Assembly: GCF_000761445.1 (NCBI RefSeq)
Contig: NZ_KN196470.1
Span: forward strand, 3,008,698-3,072,697
Length of the DNA: 64,000 bases
Reading direction: 5' to 3'
Source: Oleiagrimonas soli
Lineage (GTDB): Bacteria; Pseudomonadota; Gammaproteobacteria; Xanthomonadales; Rhodanobacteraceae
Shown: positions 53,289-63,830 of the stretch, one piece after another
How positions within the stretch are numbered: the first letter of the stretch is position 1
Layout: the number at the start of each line of letters is the position of its first letter
Translations under genes and position numbers: made by a program
Notes under the pieces: generated by a model
Told to the model about the DNA's origin: nothing
What the model saw: only the letters and a program-made list of their open reading frames with translations
Databases searched by the model: none

Positions 53289-53504
53289 TCAATAACCACA
53301 GATCCCGCCGTGGAGAGCGCAGTTATTGGAACCCTCGTCACACGTACCATCGCAGCAGGTGGCCTCACCCAGGCTCCTGCAAACATCAATTGCAGATGGG
53401 GTCACACCCGGGCGCTCGGCACGAGCATGGGCCATTCCACCGAGTGCCGTTCCTGCCACGATCACGACGACTGCTAGACCATTGATCAACATTCTACGGA
53501 TCAT
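53289..53504 (-). CDS. Small exported six-cysteine peptide
   Basis: A 71-residue precursor. Residues 1-29 form a Sec signal peptide (RR, a hydrophobic core AVVVIVAGTALGG, then AHARA), giving a mature peptide of about 42 residues. Its six cysteines are C42, C50, C51, C55, C62 and C69, spaced CX7CCX3CX6CX6C. This suits three disulfides in a compact, Gly-rich domain. No family is recognised. AAGGAG lies 6 bp before the ATG. The promoter, with a 19-bp spacer, and the DsbA-like gene behind it suggest one cassette. Function could be antimicrobial, signalling or structural; this is unknown. Confidence 0.7.
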   Translation of the reverse strand: MIRRMLINGLAVVVIVAGTALGGMAHARAERPGVTPSAIDVCRSLGEATCCDGTCDEGSNNCALHGGICGY

Positions 53505-53604
53505 CTCATTCTCCTTTGAGGTCTTGGTGTCCTAACGCTGTCTACGCAGGTCGCTATTTCACTCTCACTGACATCGTATTGACACGAGTGGCGCAGACTC
53601 AATC

Positions 53605-53635
53605 ATTATCCACCCTCATGCTGAGGATATGTCAA
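53605..53635 (-). promoter_or_regulatory. Promoter of the peptide gene with 19-bp spacer and centred dyad
   Basis: On the minus strand a perfect TTGACA (53635-53630) and GATAAT (53610-53605) are 19 bp apart. The spacer contains CCTCAGCATGAGG, a 5-bp inverted repeat around GCA that sits exactly in the middle, with 3 bp either side. MerR-family regulators act on promoters with 19-20-bp spacers and centred dyads. The remaining part of the 53505-53829 gap shows only the weak hairpin after rodA. Confidence 0.6.
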
Positions 53636-53813
53636 GAATCCATGATTGAGACCCTGCCATCGCGAGCTAGATAACGCGATCTCGGCAAACAAGCCAAACC
53701 CTGCACTCGGTTTCGACTCCGTCTGCCTGCCGCCTCTGGCACAGAGTCCTATGAACTTTTATCCCATGCGTTCATTGCAATATCCGACTGAACACCCATC
53801 GGCATGAAAGCGC

Positions 53814-53828
53814 CGCCGAGGAACGGCG
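53814..53828 (-). terminator. Weak hairpin directly after rodA
   Basis: CGCCG and CGGCG pair around AGGAA one base beyond the rodA stop codon. On the minus strand the next bases are GCGCTTTC, with only three T. It might weakly end the rod-shape operon. Confidence 0.35.
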
Positions 53829-53829
53829 A

Positions 53830-54945
53830 TTACTTCAGCATCTTGCGATGCGCGTGGATCGACATCAGCACGCCGAAGCCGGCCAGCAGCGAGACCGCCG
53901 AGGTGCCGCCGTAGCTGATCAGCGGCAGCGGCACGCCCACGACCGGCAGCAGGCCGGTGATCATGCCGCCGTTGACGACCACGTAGACGAAGAAGCTCAG
54001 GCCGATGGAACCGGCCAGCAGACGCGCGTAGGTCTCGCGCGCCTGGGCGGCAATCCACAGGCTGCGGCCGACGATGAATAGGTAGAGTCCCAGCAGCAGC
54101 AGCACGCCGAACAGGCCGAACTCCTCGCCGAACACCGCGAACACGAAGTCAGTGGTGTGCTCGGGCAGGAATTCCAGATGCGACTGGGTGCCATGCTGCC
54201 AGCCCTTGCCGAAGAAGCCGCCGGAACCGACGGCGATCTTCGACTGGATGATGTGCCAGCCAGCACCGAGCGGGTCGGATTCCGGGTTCAGCATCGTCAG
54301 CACGCGCTGGCGCTGGTAATCGTGCAGGAATGGCCACGCCGCCGGCGCCGCCAGCAGCACCAGCCCCAGCAGGAACAGGATGCGTCGCCAGCCCATGCCG
54401 GACAGGAACAGCACGAAGGTGCCGGCCGCGCCGACCAGCAGCGCCGTGCCCAGATCGGGCTGCTCGGCGATCAGGCCGGCGGGTACGCCGATCAGCACGG
54501 CCGCGCCGAGGATGTGCTTCCACGACGGCGGCAGATGACGCGGATGCAGGTACCACGCCACCATCATGGGTGTGGTCAGCTTCAGCAGTTCCGACGGCTG
54601 GAAGCGCACCACGCCCAGGTCCAACCAGCGGTAGGCGCCGCGGCCCTCGCCGACGATGGCGACGATGACCAGCAGCAGCACCGAAAAGCTATACAGCCAA
54701 GGCGTCCAGGTACGCAGATCGCGCGGCGAGATGCGCGAGATCAGCAGCAGCAACGCGCCGCCCAGCAGGAACCGCAACGCCTGATTGACGACCAGGCGCA
54801 TGCTTTCGTCGCCGGCGCTGTAGAGCGTGATCAGGCCGACACCGGCCAGCAGCATCAGCGCGCTCATCAGCGGCCAGTCCAGACGCTTGTGCTCCCACAG
54901 TCGCACCGCGAAACGGCGCAGCCGCATGACGAGTGGCTGCATCAT
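53830..54945 (-). CDS. rodA: RodA peptidoglycan glycosyltransferase (SEDS)
   Basis: Membrane glycosyltransferase that polymerises lipid II in the elongasome with PBP2. The 371-residue length matches E. coli RodA (370), and about ten hydrophobic segments are present. SEDS signatures are RFQPSELLKL, LIAEQPDLGTALLVG, GWHIIQSKIAVGSGGFFGKGWQHGTQ in part, LPEHTTDFVFAVFGEEFG and PLPLISYGGTS. The ATG at 54945 has GGAGG 6 bp before it and overlaps the mrdA stop (ATGA). Confidence 0.96.
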   Translation of the reverse strand: MMQPLVMRLRRFAVRLWEHKRLDWPLMSALMLLAGVGLITLYSAGDESMRLVVNQALRFLLGGALLLLISRISPRDLRTWTPWLYSFSVLLLVIVAIVGEGRGAYRWLDLGVVRFQPSELLKLTTPMMVAWYLHPRHLPPSWKHILGAAVLIGVPAGLIAEQPDLGTALLVGAAGTFVLFLSGMGWRRILFLLGLVLLAAPAAWPFLHDYQRQRVLTMLNPESDPLGAGWHIIQSKIAVGSGGFFGKGWQHGTQSHLEFLPEHTTDFVFAVFGEEFGLFGVLLLLGLYLFIVGRSLWIAAQARETYARLLAGSIGLSFFVYVVVNGGMITGLLPVVGVPLPLISYGGTSAVSLLAGFGVLMSIHAHRKMLK

Positions 54946-56858
54946 GGCGTACCTCCGCTGGCCGCGTCGGGTTTCTTCGGTACGGTAGGCGGCGGCAGGC
55001 TTCCGGGTGGCTGTTCGGCCAGCCAGGCATCGAAAATCTTGCGCGCGATCGGCGCCGCCACGCTGCCGCCCCAGGCGCCGTGCTCGACCACCACCGCCAC
55101 GGCGATGCGTGGATCGCTGGCCGGCGTATAACCCTCGAACAACGCGCGATGCCGTCGCGCCAGCGCTTCGAGGTTGGTGCGATCCTCGTACGCGTTGGTC
55201 GTGCGCGAATAACGCTCGGCGGTACCCGTCTTGCCGGCGATCACGTAGGGAAAGCCGTCGCCCAGGCCGCGCGCCGTGCCCTTGTCGCCGTTGACCACGG
55301 CGATCATGCCCTGCCGCACCACCTGCCAATCCTTCGGGTCGTGCGCGATCGGCTTGCCCGGCGCGGGCGGCTTGACCGGCGTGCGCTTGCCATCGATGCC
55401 CTTGCGCGTCGCGATCAGCAGATGCGGTCGATGCGGCACGCCGCCGTCGGCCAGCGTCGCCAGTGCGCTGGCGAGCTGCACCGGCGTGACCACCCAGTAG
55501 CCCTGACCGATGCCGGAAATGACCGTTTCGCCGATGAACCACGGCTGGTTGCGGTGGATGCGCTTCCACTCGCGCGAGGGCAGCACGCCCGCAGCCTCGC
55601 CGGGCAGATCGATGCCGGTGGGCTTGCCGAATCCGAACTGGGCCATCCAGGTGCTGAGCTTGTCGATGCCCATGTCGTACACGAGCTTGTAGAAGTACGT
55701 GTTCACCGACTGCTCGATGGCCTGCACCAAGTCCACGCGTCCCGCACCGTTGCGCTGATCGTCGCGATAACCGCGCACCTGTCCCGGGATGTAGAACACG
55801 CCGGTCGACATGACCGTGTCGGAAGGCTTGCGGAAATCCAGCTCCAGACCGCCCAGACCGATGAACGGCTTCACCGTCGAGCCCGGCGGATAGCCGCCGC
55901 GGATGGCGCGGTCCAGCAGCGGCTTCTCGGGGTCCTTGAGCAACTGCGTGTAGTCGGTGCTGCTGATGCCGCCCACGAAAAGATTCGGATCGAAGCTCGG
56001 CACGCTGACCATCGCCAGCACCTGACCGTTGCGCGGATCGATCGCCACGGCTGAACCGGCCTGTCCCTGGAAGGCCTGGTACGCCGCCTTCTGCAGACGC
56101 GCATCGATGCTCAGATAGAGACTCTCGCCCGGCACCGGCGGATGGGTCTGCAGCACGCGCTGCACGCGCTGATCGGCGTTCACCTCGACCACCTCGTAGC
56201 CGGGCTCGCCGTGCAACTGGCTCTCGTAGTAACGCTCGATGCCGGTCTTGCCGATGTGCGTGGTGCCGTCGTAGCGATCCGGATCGACATGCTTGAGTTC
56301 TTCCGCACTGATGCGCCCGACGTGCCCGACCACGTGCGCGAACAACGCGCCCTGCGGGTAGTTGCGGCTCAGGTACGGCACCACGTCGACGCCGGGAAAG
56401 CGCCAGCGGTTGATGGCGAAGCGGTCGATCTCGTCTTCGTTCAGGCGCAGCTTCAACGGCACGCTCTGGAACGCGCGATGCTGCTTCAGGCTGCGGCGGA
56501 AGTCCTTGATGTCCTGGTCGCTCAACGGGATGATCATGCCCAGCTGATCGAGCATCTCGTCCATGTTCTCCACGCGCTCGGGCACCACGTCGAGCCGGAA
56601 CGCGGGCACGTTGTCGGCCAGCAGCACGCCATTGCGGTCGTAGATCAATCCGCGCGGCGGCGGCAGGCGGCGCAGGTGCACGCGGTTCTGCGTCGAGCGC
56701 GTCGCGTATTCGTCGTGCTGCACGATCTGCAGCCAGAAGAAGCGCCCCGCCAGCACCAGCAGCGCGAAGGCCACCAGCACAAAGCCGGTCAGGGCCCGCA
56801 CGCGGAACAGATGCGCTTCGAGCTGTTCGTTCTTGATGCGCGTCGACTTCAGCGCCAT
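54942..56858 (-). CDS. mrdA: Penicillin-binding protein 2
   Basis: Elongasome transpeptidase. The 638-residue protein (E. coli 633) has one N-terminal TM (about 24-44). A pedestal domain (RLPPPRGLIYDRNGVLLADN) and a transpeptidase domain follow, with GSTVKPF (S327, K330), SVNTYF (384-389) and the KTGTAE box near the C-terminus. It overlaps rodA and lies 46 bp after mreD on the same strand, the standard order. Confidence 0.97.
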   Translation of the reverse strand: MALKSTRIKNEQLEAHLFRVRALTGFVLVAFALLVLAGRFFWLQIVQHDEYATRSTQNRVHLRRLPPPRGLIYDRNGVLLADNVPAFRLDVVPERVENMDEMLDQLGMIIPLSDQDIKDFRRSLKQHRAFQSVPLKLRLNEDEIDRFAINRWRFPGVDVVPYLSRNYPQGALFAHVVGHVGRISAEELKHVDPDRYDGTTHIGKTGIERYYESQLHGEPGYEVVEVNADQRVQRVLQTHPPVPGESLYLSIDARLQKAAYQAFQGQAGSAVAIDPRNGQVLAMVSVPSFDPNLFVGGISSTDYTQLLKDPEKPLLDRAIRGGYPPGSTVKPFIGLGGLELDFRKPSDTVMSTGVFYIPGQVRGYRDDQRNGAGRVDLVQAIEQSVNTYFYKLVYDMGIDKLSTWMAQFGFGKPTGIDLPGEAAGVLPSREWKRIHRNQPWFIGETVISGIGQGYWVVTPVQLASALATLADGGVPHRPHLLIATRKGIDGKRTPVKPPAPGKPIAHDPKDWQVVRQGMIAVVNGDKGTARGLGDGFPYVIAGKTGTAERYSRTTNAYEDRTNLEALARRHRALFEGYTPASDPRIAVAVVVEHGAWGGSVAAPIARKIFDAWLAEQPPGSLPPPTVPKKPDAASGGTP

Positions 56859-56904
56859 GACCGAGGCTCCGTCACGCCAGGCTCAGACACGACAGACAGC
56901 GTAC

Positions 56905-57396
56905 TCATGCCTCGTGGGCGCGCAACCGGGCACGCACGTCGTCGAGCAGCAGGAACACGAACGGCCAGATCAGCGCACCGATCAACGGCGCGATGGCGAA
57001 ACTCACCGGCGGCAGCGGATACCCAGCAAAGCTGCGCAGGATCAGCTCGATGATGCGGTCGTTGATCAGCAGCGCGAGCACGGCCAGCGCCTGCTGCCAC
57101 ATCGGGAAGAAGCGCAGCCGCGCCCGGAAGCGCAGCACGATGAACACCAGCACGGTCAGCCGCAACGCCTGTTCGCCGAGCAGGAATCCGTTCACCACAT
57201 CCGCACCCAGACCGATCGCGAACGCCACGCCCAGGCCGACCACGTCGCTGGATTCCAGCGCCCAGTACAGCAGGATCAGCGCCGGCCAATAGGGCTTGAA
57301 CGCGATCAGCGCCTGCGGCAAGGGCAGCAGCATCAGCAGCAGGGACAACACCACCGTGCTCCAGAACACGATCGCGCGGACACGTTGACGATTCAT
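56905..57396 (-). CDS. mreD: Rod shape-determining protein MreD
   Basis: A 163-residue inner-membrane protein with five or six hydrophobic segments and the MreD pattern KPYWPALILLYWAL and GLGADVVNGFLLGEQAL. Length equals that of E. coli MreD (162). It bridges MreC and RodA/PBP2 in the elongasome. Its start overlaps the mreC stop by 4 bp. Confidence 0.94.
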   Translation of the reverse strand: MNRQRVRAIVFWSTVVLSLLLMLLPLPQALIAFKPYWPALILLYWALESSDVVGLGVAFAIGLGADVVNGFLLGEQALRLTVLVFIVLRFRARLRFFPMWQQALAVLALLINDRIIELILRSFAGYPLPPVSFAIAPLIGALIWPFVFLLLDDVRARLRAHEA

Positions 57397-58334
57397 CGCG
57401 TGCTCCGCGACGAGGCCGTGGCCTTGACGTCGGTTTGCGGCGCCAGATCCGCGGGCGGACCTTCCTCGCTGACCGGCGCGGGCGGACCGACCGGCGGCGC
57501 AAGATCACGCAGCAGCAGGACTTCATCGGCGCGCTGCATGTCCGCGCTGGGTTCGGCGCGGGCGGTCAGGAACATGCCCGACAGTTGCGGTTCGACATGC
57601 GTGACGGTCGCGACCGGGAAGCCGGGCGGGAAGCGGCCGCCGAGACCGGAACTGACCAGCGTATCGCCCACTTTCACATCCGCGGACACCGGAATCGTCG
57701 GCAGCGACAGCTGCCCGGCCTCGTGCGAACCGTAGGCGACGGTGCGCATGCCGGTGCGCGTGTCGGTAACCGGAATGGCGTGGTCGGGATCGGTGATCAG
57801 CATCACGGTGCACGTGTTGGGCAGCGCCTGGATCACCTGCCCCATGATGCCGTGCGAATCGATCACGACCTGGCCGATCTTCACGCCCTGATGCGCGCCG
57901 ATATCCAGCGTCAGGCGATGGCTGAACGCGCCCAGATCGATGTCGATCACCCGCGCCAGCTGCACGTTCATGCCGAGCTGGCGACGCGTGTCGAGCAGTT
58001 TCTTCAGACGCTTGTTCTGGCGTGACACGGCGGCCATGTGATTGAGCCGCGCGTTGGCCAGCAGCAGGTCCACGCGCAGCTGCTTGTTCTCTTCGGTCAG
58101 CTTTTTGCGGTCGGCGAAGGCCACGCGGGCGGCGCGGAAGCCCGACGCCGGCAAGCCGGCCAGGTGATAGATCGGCTCGATCACGATGGCTGCGCCGTAG
58201 CGCACCTTGCCCATCCAGTGACCGCGGTGATCGAGCACCATCAACACGGAGGCCAGCGCGAGATAGACGATCAGCCGCAACGTTCCCGCCATGTTGGCGG
58301 AAAACAGCGAGCCCCCGTCACGTGTCAGCGTCAT
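57393..58334 (-). CDS. mreC: Rod shape-determining protein MreC
   Basis: A 313-residue bitopic protein. One TM (about 17-34) is followed by a coiled coil (FADRKKLTEENKQLRVDLLLANARLNHM in part) and the two-barrel MreC domain. SHGIMGQVIQALPNTCTVMLITD and DTLVSSGLGGRFPPGFPVATV are signatures. The last 45 residues are a Pro/Glu/Asp-rich tail beyond the conserved domain. It lies 55 bp after mreB. Confidence 0.95.
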   Translation of the reverse strand: MTLTRDGGSLFSANMAGTLRLIVYLALASVLMVLDHRGHWMGKVRYGAAIVIEPIYHLAGLPASGFRAARVAFADRKKLTEENKQLRVDLLLANARLNHMAAVSRQNKRLKKLLDTRRQLGMNVQLARVIDIDLGAFSHRLTLDIGAHQGVKIGQVVIDSHGIMGQVIQALPNTCTVMLITDPDHAIPVTDTRTGMRTVAYGSHEAGQLSLPTIPVSADVKVGDTLVSSGLGGRFPPGFPVATVTHVEPQLSGMFLTARAEPSADMQRADEVLLLRDLAPPVGPPAPVSEEGPPADLAPQTDVKATASSRSTR

Positions 58335-58389
58335 GCCCTTCCCGTCGGCGTGATAGGCGCATGCTGACGCATCCGCCGTTGACCTGCCA

Positions 58390-59510
<1,121 letters not shown>

Positions 59511-59545
59511 GCGGAGAAACGTTAAGAAAGTCTTTGTTTCGCCTA

Positions 59546-59569
59546 GGGATGCGCGTCATTTCGCATCCC
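59546..59569. repeat. Inverted repeat in the mreB-kinase gap
   Basis: GGGATGCG and CGCATCCC are perfect 8-bp arms around CGTCATTT. It lies between the divergent promoters of mreB and the PfkB-family kinase. No T-run follows on either strand, so an operator or leader hairpin is likelier than a terminator. The rest of the 281-bp gap holds TAAAAT at 59641-59646, a possible -10 box of the kinase gene. Confidence 0.4.
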
Positions 59570-59717
59570 GCGCATGAATGCCTGTGCCGCTCATGCGCGG
59601 CGACCTGAACAGCCGGGTCGCCGGATCGGTCCGCAGAAGATAAAATGTCGAGGTTTTGTGCGGATGCGTCCGAACCTTCCGCATCCGTCCGCCTTCTGCA
59701 CGGGGAACGCACCACGC

Positions 59718-60656
59718 ATGTCTGCCTTGATCTGCGGCTCGCTGGCCTACGACACCATCATGTTGTTCGAGGACCGCTTCAGGAACCACATCCTTCCAGA
59801 CAAGGTGCACATGCTCAATGTGGCCTTCCTGGTCCCCGGTATGCGCCGCGAATTCGGCGGCTGCGCCGGCAATATCGCCTACAACCTGAAGCTGCTCGGC
59901 GACGCGCCGATCCCGATGGCAACCGTCGGTCAGGACTTCGCGCCCTACCGCGCCCATTTCGACGCCTGCGGCATCGATCTCAGCCAGGTCAAGGAACTGC
60001 CCGAGCTGTTTACCGCGCAGGCGTTCATCACCACCGACCTGGACGACAACCAGATCACCGCATTCCATCCGGGCGCGATGATGCGTTCCAACGAGAACCA
60101 CGTGCGCGACGTGGCCGAGGCGACCTTCGGCATCGTCGCGCCCGACTCGCGCGAAGCCATGCTGCAACACGCCAGCGAGTTCGCGGAACGCGGCATCCCG
60201 TTCATCTTCGATCCGGGCCAGGCCATGCCGCTGTTCAACGGCCAGGAATTCCGCAACTTGATCGAGATGGCGCAGTTCGTCACCGTCAACGACTACGAGT
60301 CGCAGGTGCTGCAGGAGCGTACCGGCTGGACGCCGCAGGACATTGCCGCCCGCGTGAAGGGCTACATCGTCACGCGCGGCGCCCAGGGTTCCTACATCTA
60401 TGCCGACGGGACGATGCACGACATCGCACCGGCCAAGGTCAGCGCGATCACCGATCCGACCGGCTGCGGCGATGCCTACCGTGCCGGCCTGATCTTCGCG
60501 CTGATGCGCGACATGGACTGGCCAACCGTGGGCCGCGTGGCCTCGCTGATGGGCGCACTGAAGGTCGAGCACCCGGGCACGCAGAACCAGCGCTTCGACT
60601 TCGCCCACTTCGCCGAACAGTTCCAGCAGCAGTTCGGCTACGCGCTGGACGCCTGA
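59718..60656 (+). CDS. PfkB-family kinase (adenosine-kinase-like)
   Basis: A 312-residue ribokinase-fold enzyme that phosphorylates a sugar or nucleoside. REFGGCAGNIAYNLKLLG is PfkB signature 1, and DPTGCGDAYRAGLIFAL is signature 2 with the catalytic Asp in GCGD, where GAGD is usual. FVTVNDYESQVLQ and YIVTRGAQGSYIY are typical strands. Similarity is to bacterial adenosine kinases, but the substrate is not proven. GGGGAA lies about 10 bp before the ATG. Confidence 0.82.
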   Translation: MSALICGSLAYDTIMLFEDRFRNHILPDKVHMLNVAFLVPGMRREFGGCAGNIAYNLKLLGDAPIPMATVGQDFAPYRAHFDACGIDLSQVKELPELFTAQAFITTDLDDNQITAFHPGAMMRSNENHVRDVAEATFGIVAPDSREAMLQHASEFAERGIPFIFDPGQAMPLFNGQEFRNLIEMAQFVTVNDYESQVLQERTGWTPQDIAARVKGYIVTRGAQGSYIYADGTMHDIAPAKVSAITDPTGCGDAYRAGLIFALMRDMDWPTVGRVASLMGALKVEHPGTQNQRFDFAHFAEQFQQQFGYALDA

Positions 60657-60681
60657 CGCGCCCCGCGCCGGCAACGCGTCG

Positions 60682-62190
60682 TCAATCTTCCACGCGATAC
60701 CGCATGGTGGCTTCGACGGCGCGCTGCCATCCGGCATAAAGACGCTCGCGACGGTCTTCCGCCATCTGCGGCTCGAAGCGCCGGTCCAGCGCCCACAGGT
60801 TCGCGATCTCCTCGCGATCGCGCCACACGCCCGCTGCCAGACCGGCAAGATATGCCGCGCCCAGCGCCGTGGTCTCGTGGATCTTCGGTCGGATCACCGG
60901 CACGCCGAGCAGATCCGCCTGGAACTGCGCCGTGAAATCGTTGGCGATGGCGCCGCCGTCGGCGCGCAGTTCCATCAACTCGATGCCGGCGTCGTTCTGC
61001 ATGGCGTCGAGCACATCGCGGGTCTGGTAGGCCATCGACTCCAGCGCGGCGCGCACGAAGTGCTCCTTCTGCGTGCCGCGTGAAAGCCCGAACACCGCGC
61101 CACGCACGTCGCTCTGCCAGTATGGCGCGCCCAGGCCGGTGAACGCCGGCACCATGTACACGCCATCGTTGTCGCCGGCGCGCTCGGCGTAGGCCTGCGA
61201 ATCGCCGGCCTTGCCCAGCATGCGCAGACCGTCGCGCAACCACTGCACCACCGAGCCGGCCACGAACACGCTGCCTTCGAGCGCGTACTCGGTAGTGTCG
61301 CCGATGCGCCAGGCCGGCGTCGTCAGCAAGCCATGCGTCGAGCTGCGCGCTTGCGTTCCCGTGTGCATCAGCAGGAAGCAGCCCGTGCCGTAGGTGTTCT
61401 TGGCCATGCCCGGCGCGAAGCAGGCCTGGCCGAACAGCGCGGCCTGTTGGTCGCCGGCGATGCCGCAAATCGGCACGTCCTGTCCGAAGAAATGCTTGGA
61501 TTCGATGCGGCCGTATTCCTCGCTGCAACCGCGCACTTCCGGCAGCATCGAGGCCGGCACGTCGAACAGCTCGAGCAGTTCATCGTCCCATTGCTGCCGA
61601 TGGATGTCGTACAGCAGCGTGCGCGAGGCATTGGTGATGTCGGTGACGTGCACCTTGCCGCCGGTGAGATTCCACACCAGCCAACTGTCGATGGTGCCGA
61701 ACAGCAACTCGCCGTTGTGCGCCCGCTCGCGCACGCCGTCAACATGCTCGAACAGCCACTGGATCTTGGTCGCCGAGAAATAGGCGTCGATCAGTAGCCC
61801 GGTGCGTTCGCGCACCAGGCGATCGACCTCGTCGTTACGCATGCGCCGGCACAGTTCAGCCGAATGCCGCGACTGCCAGACCAAGGCGTTGTGCACGGGC
61901 GCGCCGGTCTTGCGATCCCAGACCACGGTGGTTTCGCGCTGGTTGGTGATGCCGATGCCGGCGACCCGCGCCGCGTCCAGTTCGGCATGATGCATCGCCT
62001 CGGTCAGCGTGACCAGTACGCTGGTGAGGATGTCTCGAGGCCGGTGTTCGACCCAGCCCGGCTTCGGGAAGATCTGCTCGAACTCGCGCTGCGCCACGCC
62101 CACGACCTGTCCGCTCGCATCGAACACCATCACCCGCGAACTGGTGGTGCCCTGATCGATGGCCACGATGTGATCGCGTTGCTGACTCAT
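60682..62190 (-). CDS. glpK: Glycerol kinase
   Basis: Phosphorylates glycerol to glycerol-3-phosphate with ATP. The 502-residue protein is exactly the length of E. coli GlpK. It shows [69 protein letters not shown] and [14 protein letters not shown]. Its start overlaps the glpD stop (ATGA), so the two are one operon. No glpF uptake gene or glpR regulator is in the window. Confidence 0.97.
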   Translation of the reverse strand: MSQQRDHIVAIDQGTTSSRVMVFDASGQVVGVAQREFEQIFPKPGWVEHRPRDILTSVLVTLTEAMHHAELDAARVAGIGITNQRETTVVWDRKTGAPVHNALVWQSRHSAELCRRMRNDEVDRLVRERTGLLIDAYFSATKIQWLFEHVDGVRERAHNGELLFGTIDSWLVWNLTGGKVHVTDITNASRTLLYDIHRQQWDDELLELFDVPASMLPEVRGCSEEYGRIESKHFFGQDVPICGIAGDQQAALFGQACFAPGMAKNTYGTGCFLLMHTGTQARSSTHGLLTTPAWRIGDTTEYALEGSVFVAGSVVQWLRDGLRMLGKAGDSQAYAERAGDNDGVYMVPAFTGLGAPYWQSDVRGAVFGLSRGTQKEHFVRAALESMAYQTRDVLDAMQNDAGIELMELRADGGAIANDFTAQFQADLLGVPVIRPKIHETTALGAAYLAGLAAGVWRDREEIANLWALDRRFEPQMAEDRRERLYAGWQRAVEATMRYRVED

Positions 62191-63722
62191 GCCATATGCT
62201 CCCCGGAGCGCGTCTGGTCTGCCCTCGACAGCGTGTCCACGACGCCGTCGAGATAGGCTTCCAGATGCGTTCTCTGATCCGCATTCAGGCGCAGCCCGAG
62301 CTTGGTGCGGCGCCACAGAATGTCGTCCGCGCTGCGCGCCCATTCGCAGCGGACAAGATAATCGACTTCGGCACGATACAGGCCGGCGCCGAAGTGCTCG
62401 CCTAGATCCTCCACGCATGTAGCTTCGCCGAGCAGGTCCGCGGTAAAGGTGCCGTAATGGCGTAGCCAACGATGTGCGAGTCCGACCGGAAGCCACGGCC
62501 AGCGTCGCGACCACCCATCGACCAGACGTTCGGCGTCGGCGAAGTCGCCGCCGGGCAGGGGATCGCCGTCGGCGGTCCACGCCGGCGCATCGACACCGAG
62601 CGCCGTCGCCAACCGATCGACAGTGTCTTCGCTGAGACGTCGGTAGGTGGTGATCTTTCCGCCGAAGACATTCAGCAGCGGCGCCTGCGGCCGCTCATCC
62701 AGCTCAATGCGGTAATCGCGACTGACCGACGATGCATCGCCACCTTCATCGAGCAACGGCCGCACGCCGCTGTAGTTCCAGACCACGTCGTCCGGTGTCA
62801 CGGCACGCTCGAAATAGCGATTCACCGCATCGCACAGATAGCGCGTTTCGTCGCCGTCGATATGCACTTCGGCGGGATCGGCGCGATAGTCGACATCGGT
62901 CGTGCCGACCAGCGTGAAGTCGGTCTCGTACGGAATCGCGAACACGATGCGCCGATCCGGCTGCTGGAAAATGTAGGCGTAGTCGTGATCGAACAGGCGC
63001 GGCAGGACGATGTGACTGCCTTTCACCAGACGCACGTCGCGATGTTCACGTTGTCCGACGACCTCGCCGAGAAAACGCCCCGCCCACGGACCGCAAGCGT
63101 TGACCAGCGCACGTGCACGGACTTCCCGCTGCGCACCATGGCGTTCCTGCAATACCGCGTGCCATACGCCGTCGCGTACCTGCGCGGATACGCAACGCGT
63201 GCGCACGCGGATCGAGGCACCACGCCGCGCGGCATCCATCGCGTTCAACGTCACCAGCCGCGCATCCTGCACCCAGCCATCCGAGTACACGAAGCCGCGC
63301 TCGTACACCGGCCGGAGCGGTTCACCGCTGACGTGCTTGCGCAGATCCACCGCCCTGGAATCGGCCAGGGTACGATGCGCCGCGCCCAGACGGTCGTACA
63401 GCATCAGACCGAGACGAATCATCCACATGGGGCGAAGGTGCGACTCGTGCGGGAGCACGAAGTGCATCGGCCAGGTAATGTGCGGCGCCAGACGCAGAAT
63501 CACTTCGCGTTCCGCCAGCGCCTTGGCCACGAGGCGGAATTCGTACTGCTCCAGATAGCGCAGGCCACCGTGGATCAGCTTGGTGCTTGCGCTCGACGTA
63601 TGGGCGGCAAGATCGTCTTGTTCGCACAGCGTCACGGACAGACCGCGCCCGGCCGCATCGCGCGCGATACCCGCCCCGTTCACGCCTCCGCCGACCACCA
63701 GGATATCCGTGTCGTACTGCAT
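62187..63722 (-). CDS. glpD: Aerobic glycerol-3-phosphate dehydrogenase
   Basis: Membrane-associated FAD enzyme that oxidises glycerol-3-phosphate to DHAP and passes electrons to ubiquinone. The 511-residue protein opens with [22 protein letters not shown], the FAD-binding fold. [30 protein letters not shown] and [11 protein letters not shown] follow, and [14 protein letters not shown] is a family hallmark. GAGG lies 9 bp before the ATG. The upstream gap to the right edge holds two terminator-like hairpins, so glpD should have its own promoter between 63723 and 63798. Confidence 0.96.
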   Translation of the reverse strand: MQYDTDILVVGGGVNGAGIARDAAGRGLSVTLCEQDDLAAHTSSASTKLIHGGLRYLEQYEFRLVAKALAEREVILRLAPHITWPMHFVLPHESHLRPMWMIRLGLMLYDRLGAAHRTLADSRAVDLRKHVSGEPLRPVYERGFVYSDGWVQDARLVTLNAMDAARRGASIRVRTRCVSAQVRDGVWHAVLQERHGAQREVRARALVNACGPWAGRFLGEVVGQREHRDVRLVKGSHIVLPRLFDHDYAYIFQQPDRRIVFAIPYETDFTLVGTTDVDYRADPAEVHIDGDETRYLCDAVNRYFERAVTPDDVVWNYSGVRPLLDEGGDASSVSRDYRIELDERPQAPLLNVFGGKITTYRRLSEDTVDRLATALGVDAPAWTADGDPLPGGDFADAERLVDGWSRRWPWLPVGLAHRWLRHYGTFTADLLGEATCVEDLGEHFGAGLYRAEVDYLVRCEWARSADDILWRRTKLGLRLNADQRTHLEAYLDGVVDTLSRADQTRSGEHMA

Positions 63723-63798
63723 TTCGATCTGCGCCTCGCAATGAATTTGCTTCTACGTCCACGCTAACACGCAGCACGTGAAGCAGGCCCACGAGTAC

Positions 63799-63828
63799 AA
63801 AAAAGCATCGGCATCGGGTAAGCGATGC
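63799..63828 (-). terminator. Intrinsic terminator upstream of glpD
   Basis: On the minus strand GCATCG and CGATGC pair around CTTACC. A second CGATGC and six T residues (63804-63799) follow. A transcript entering from the right would end here, 77 bp before the glpD start. It directly follows the stop codon of a possible 35-residue ORF. It could instead act as an attenuator for glpD. Confidence 0.75.
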
Positions 63829-63830
63829 CC

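Noticed and set aside
53436..53504. Double-glycine bacteriocin leader in the six-cysteine peptide
   Set aside because: GG at residues 22-23 is present, but the preceding stretch is strongly hydrophobic as in a Sec signal, and no peptidase-containing ABC exporter is nearby.
53611..53629. SoxR box in the peptide promoter
   Set aside because: CCTCA and TGAGG are 3 bp apart here but 8 bp apart in SoxR boxes. Only the general spacer geometry is MerR-like.
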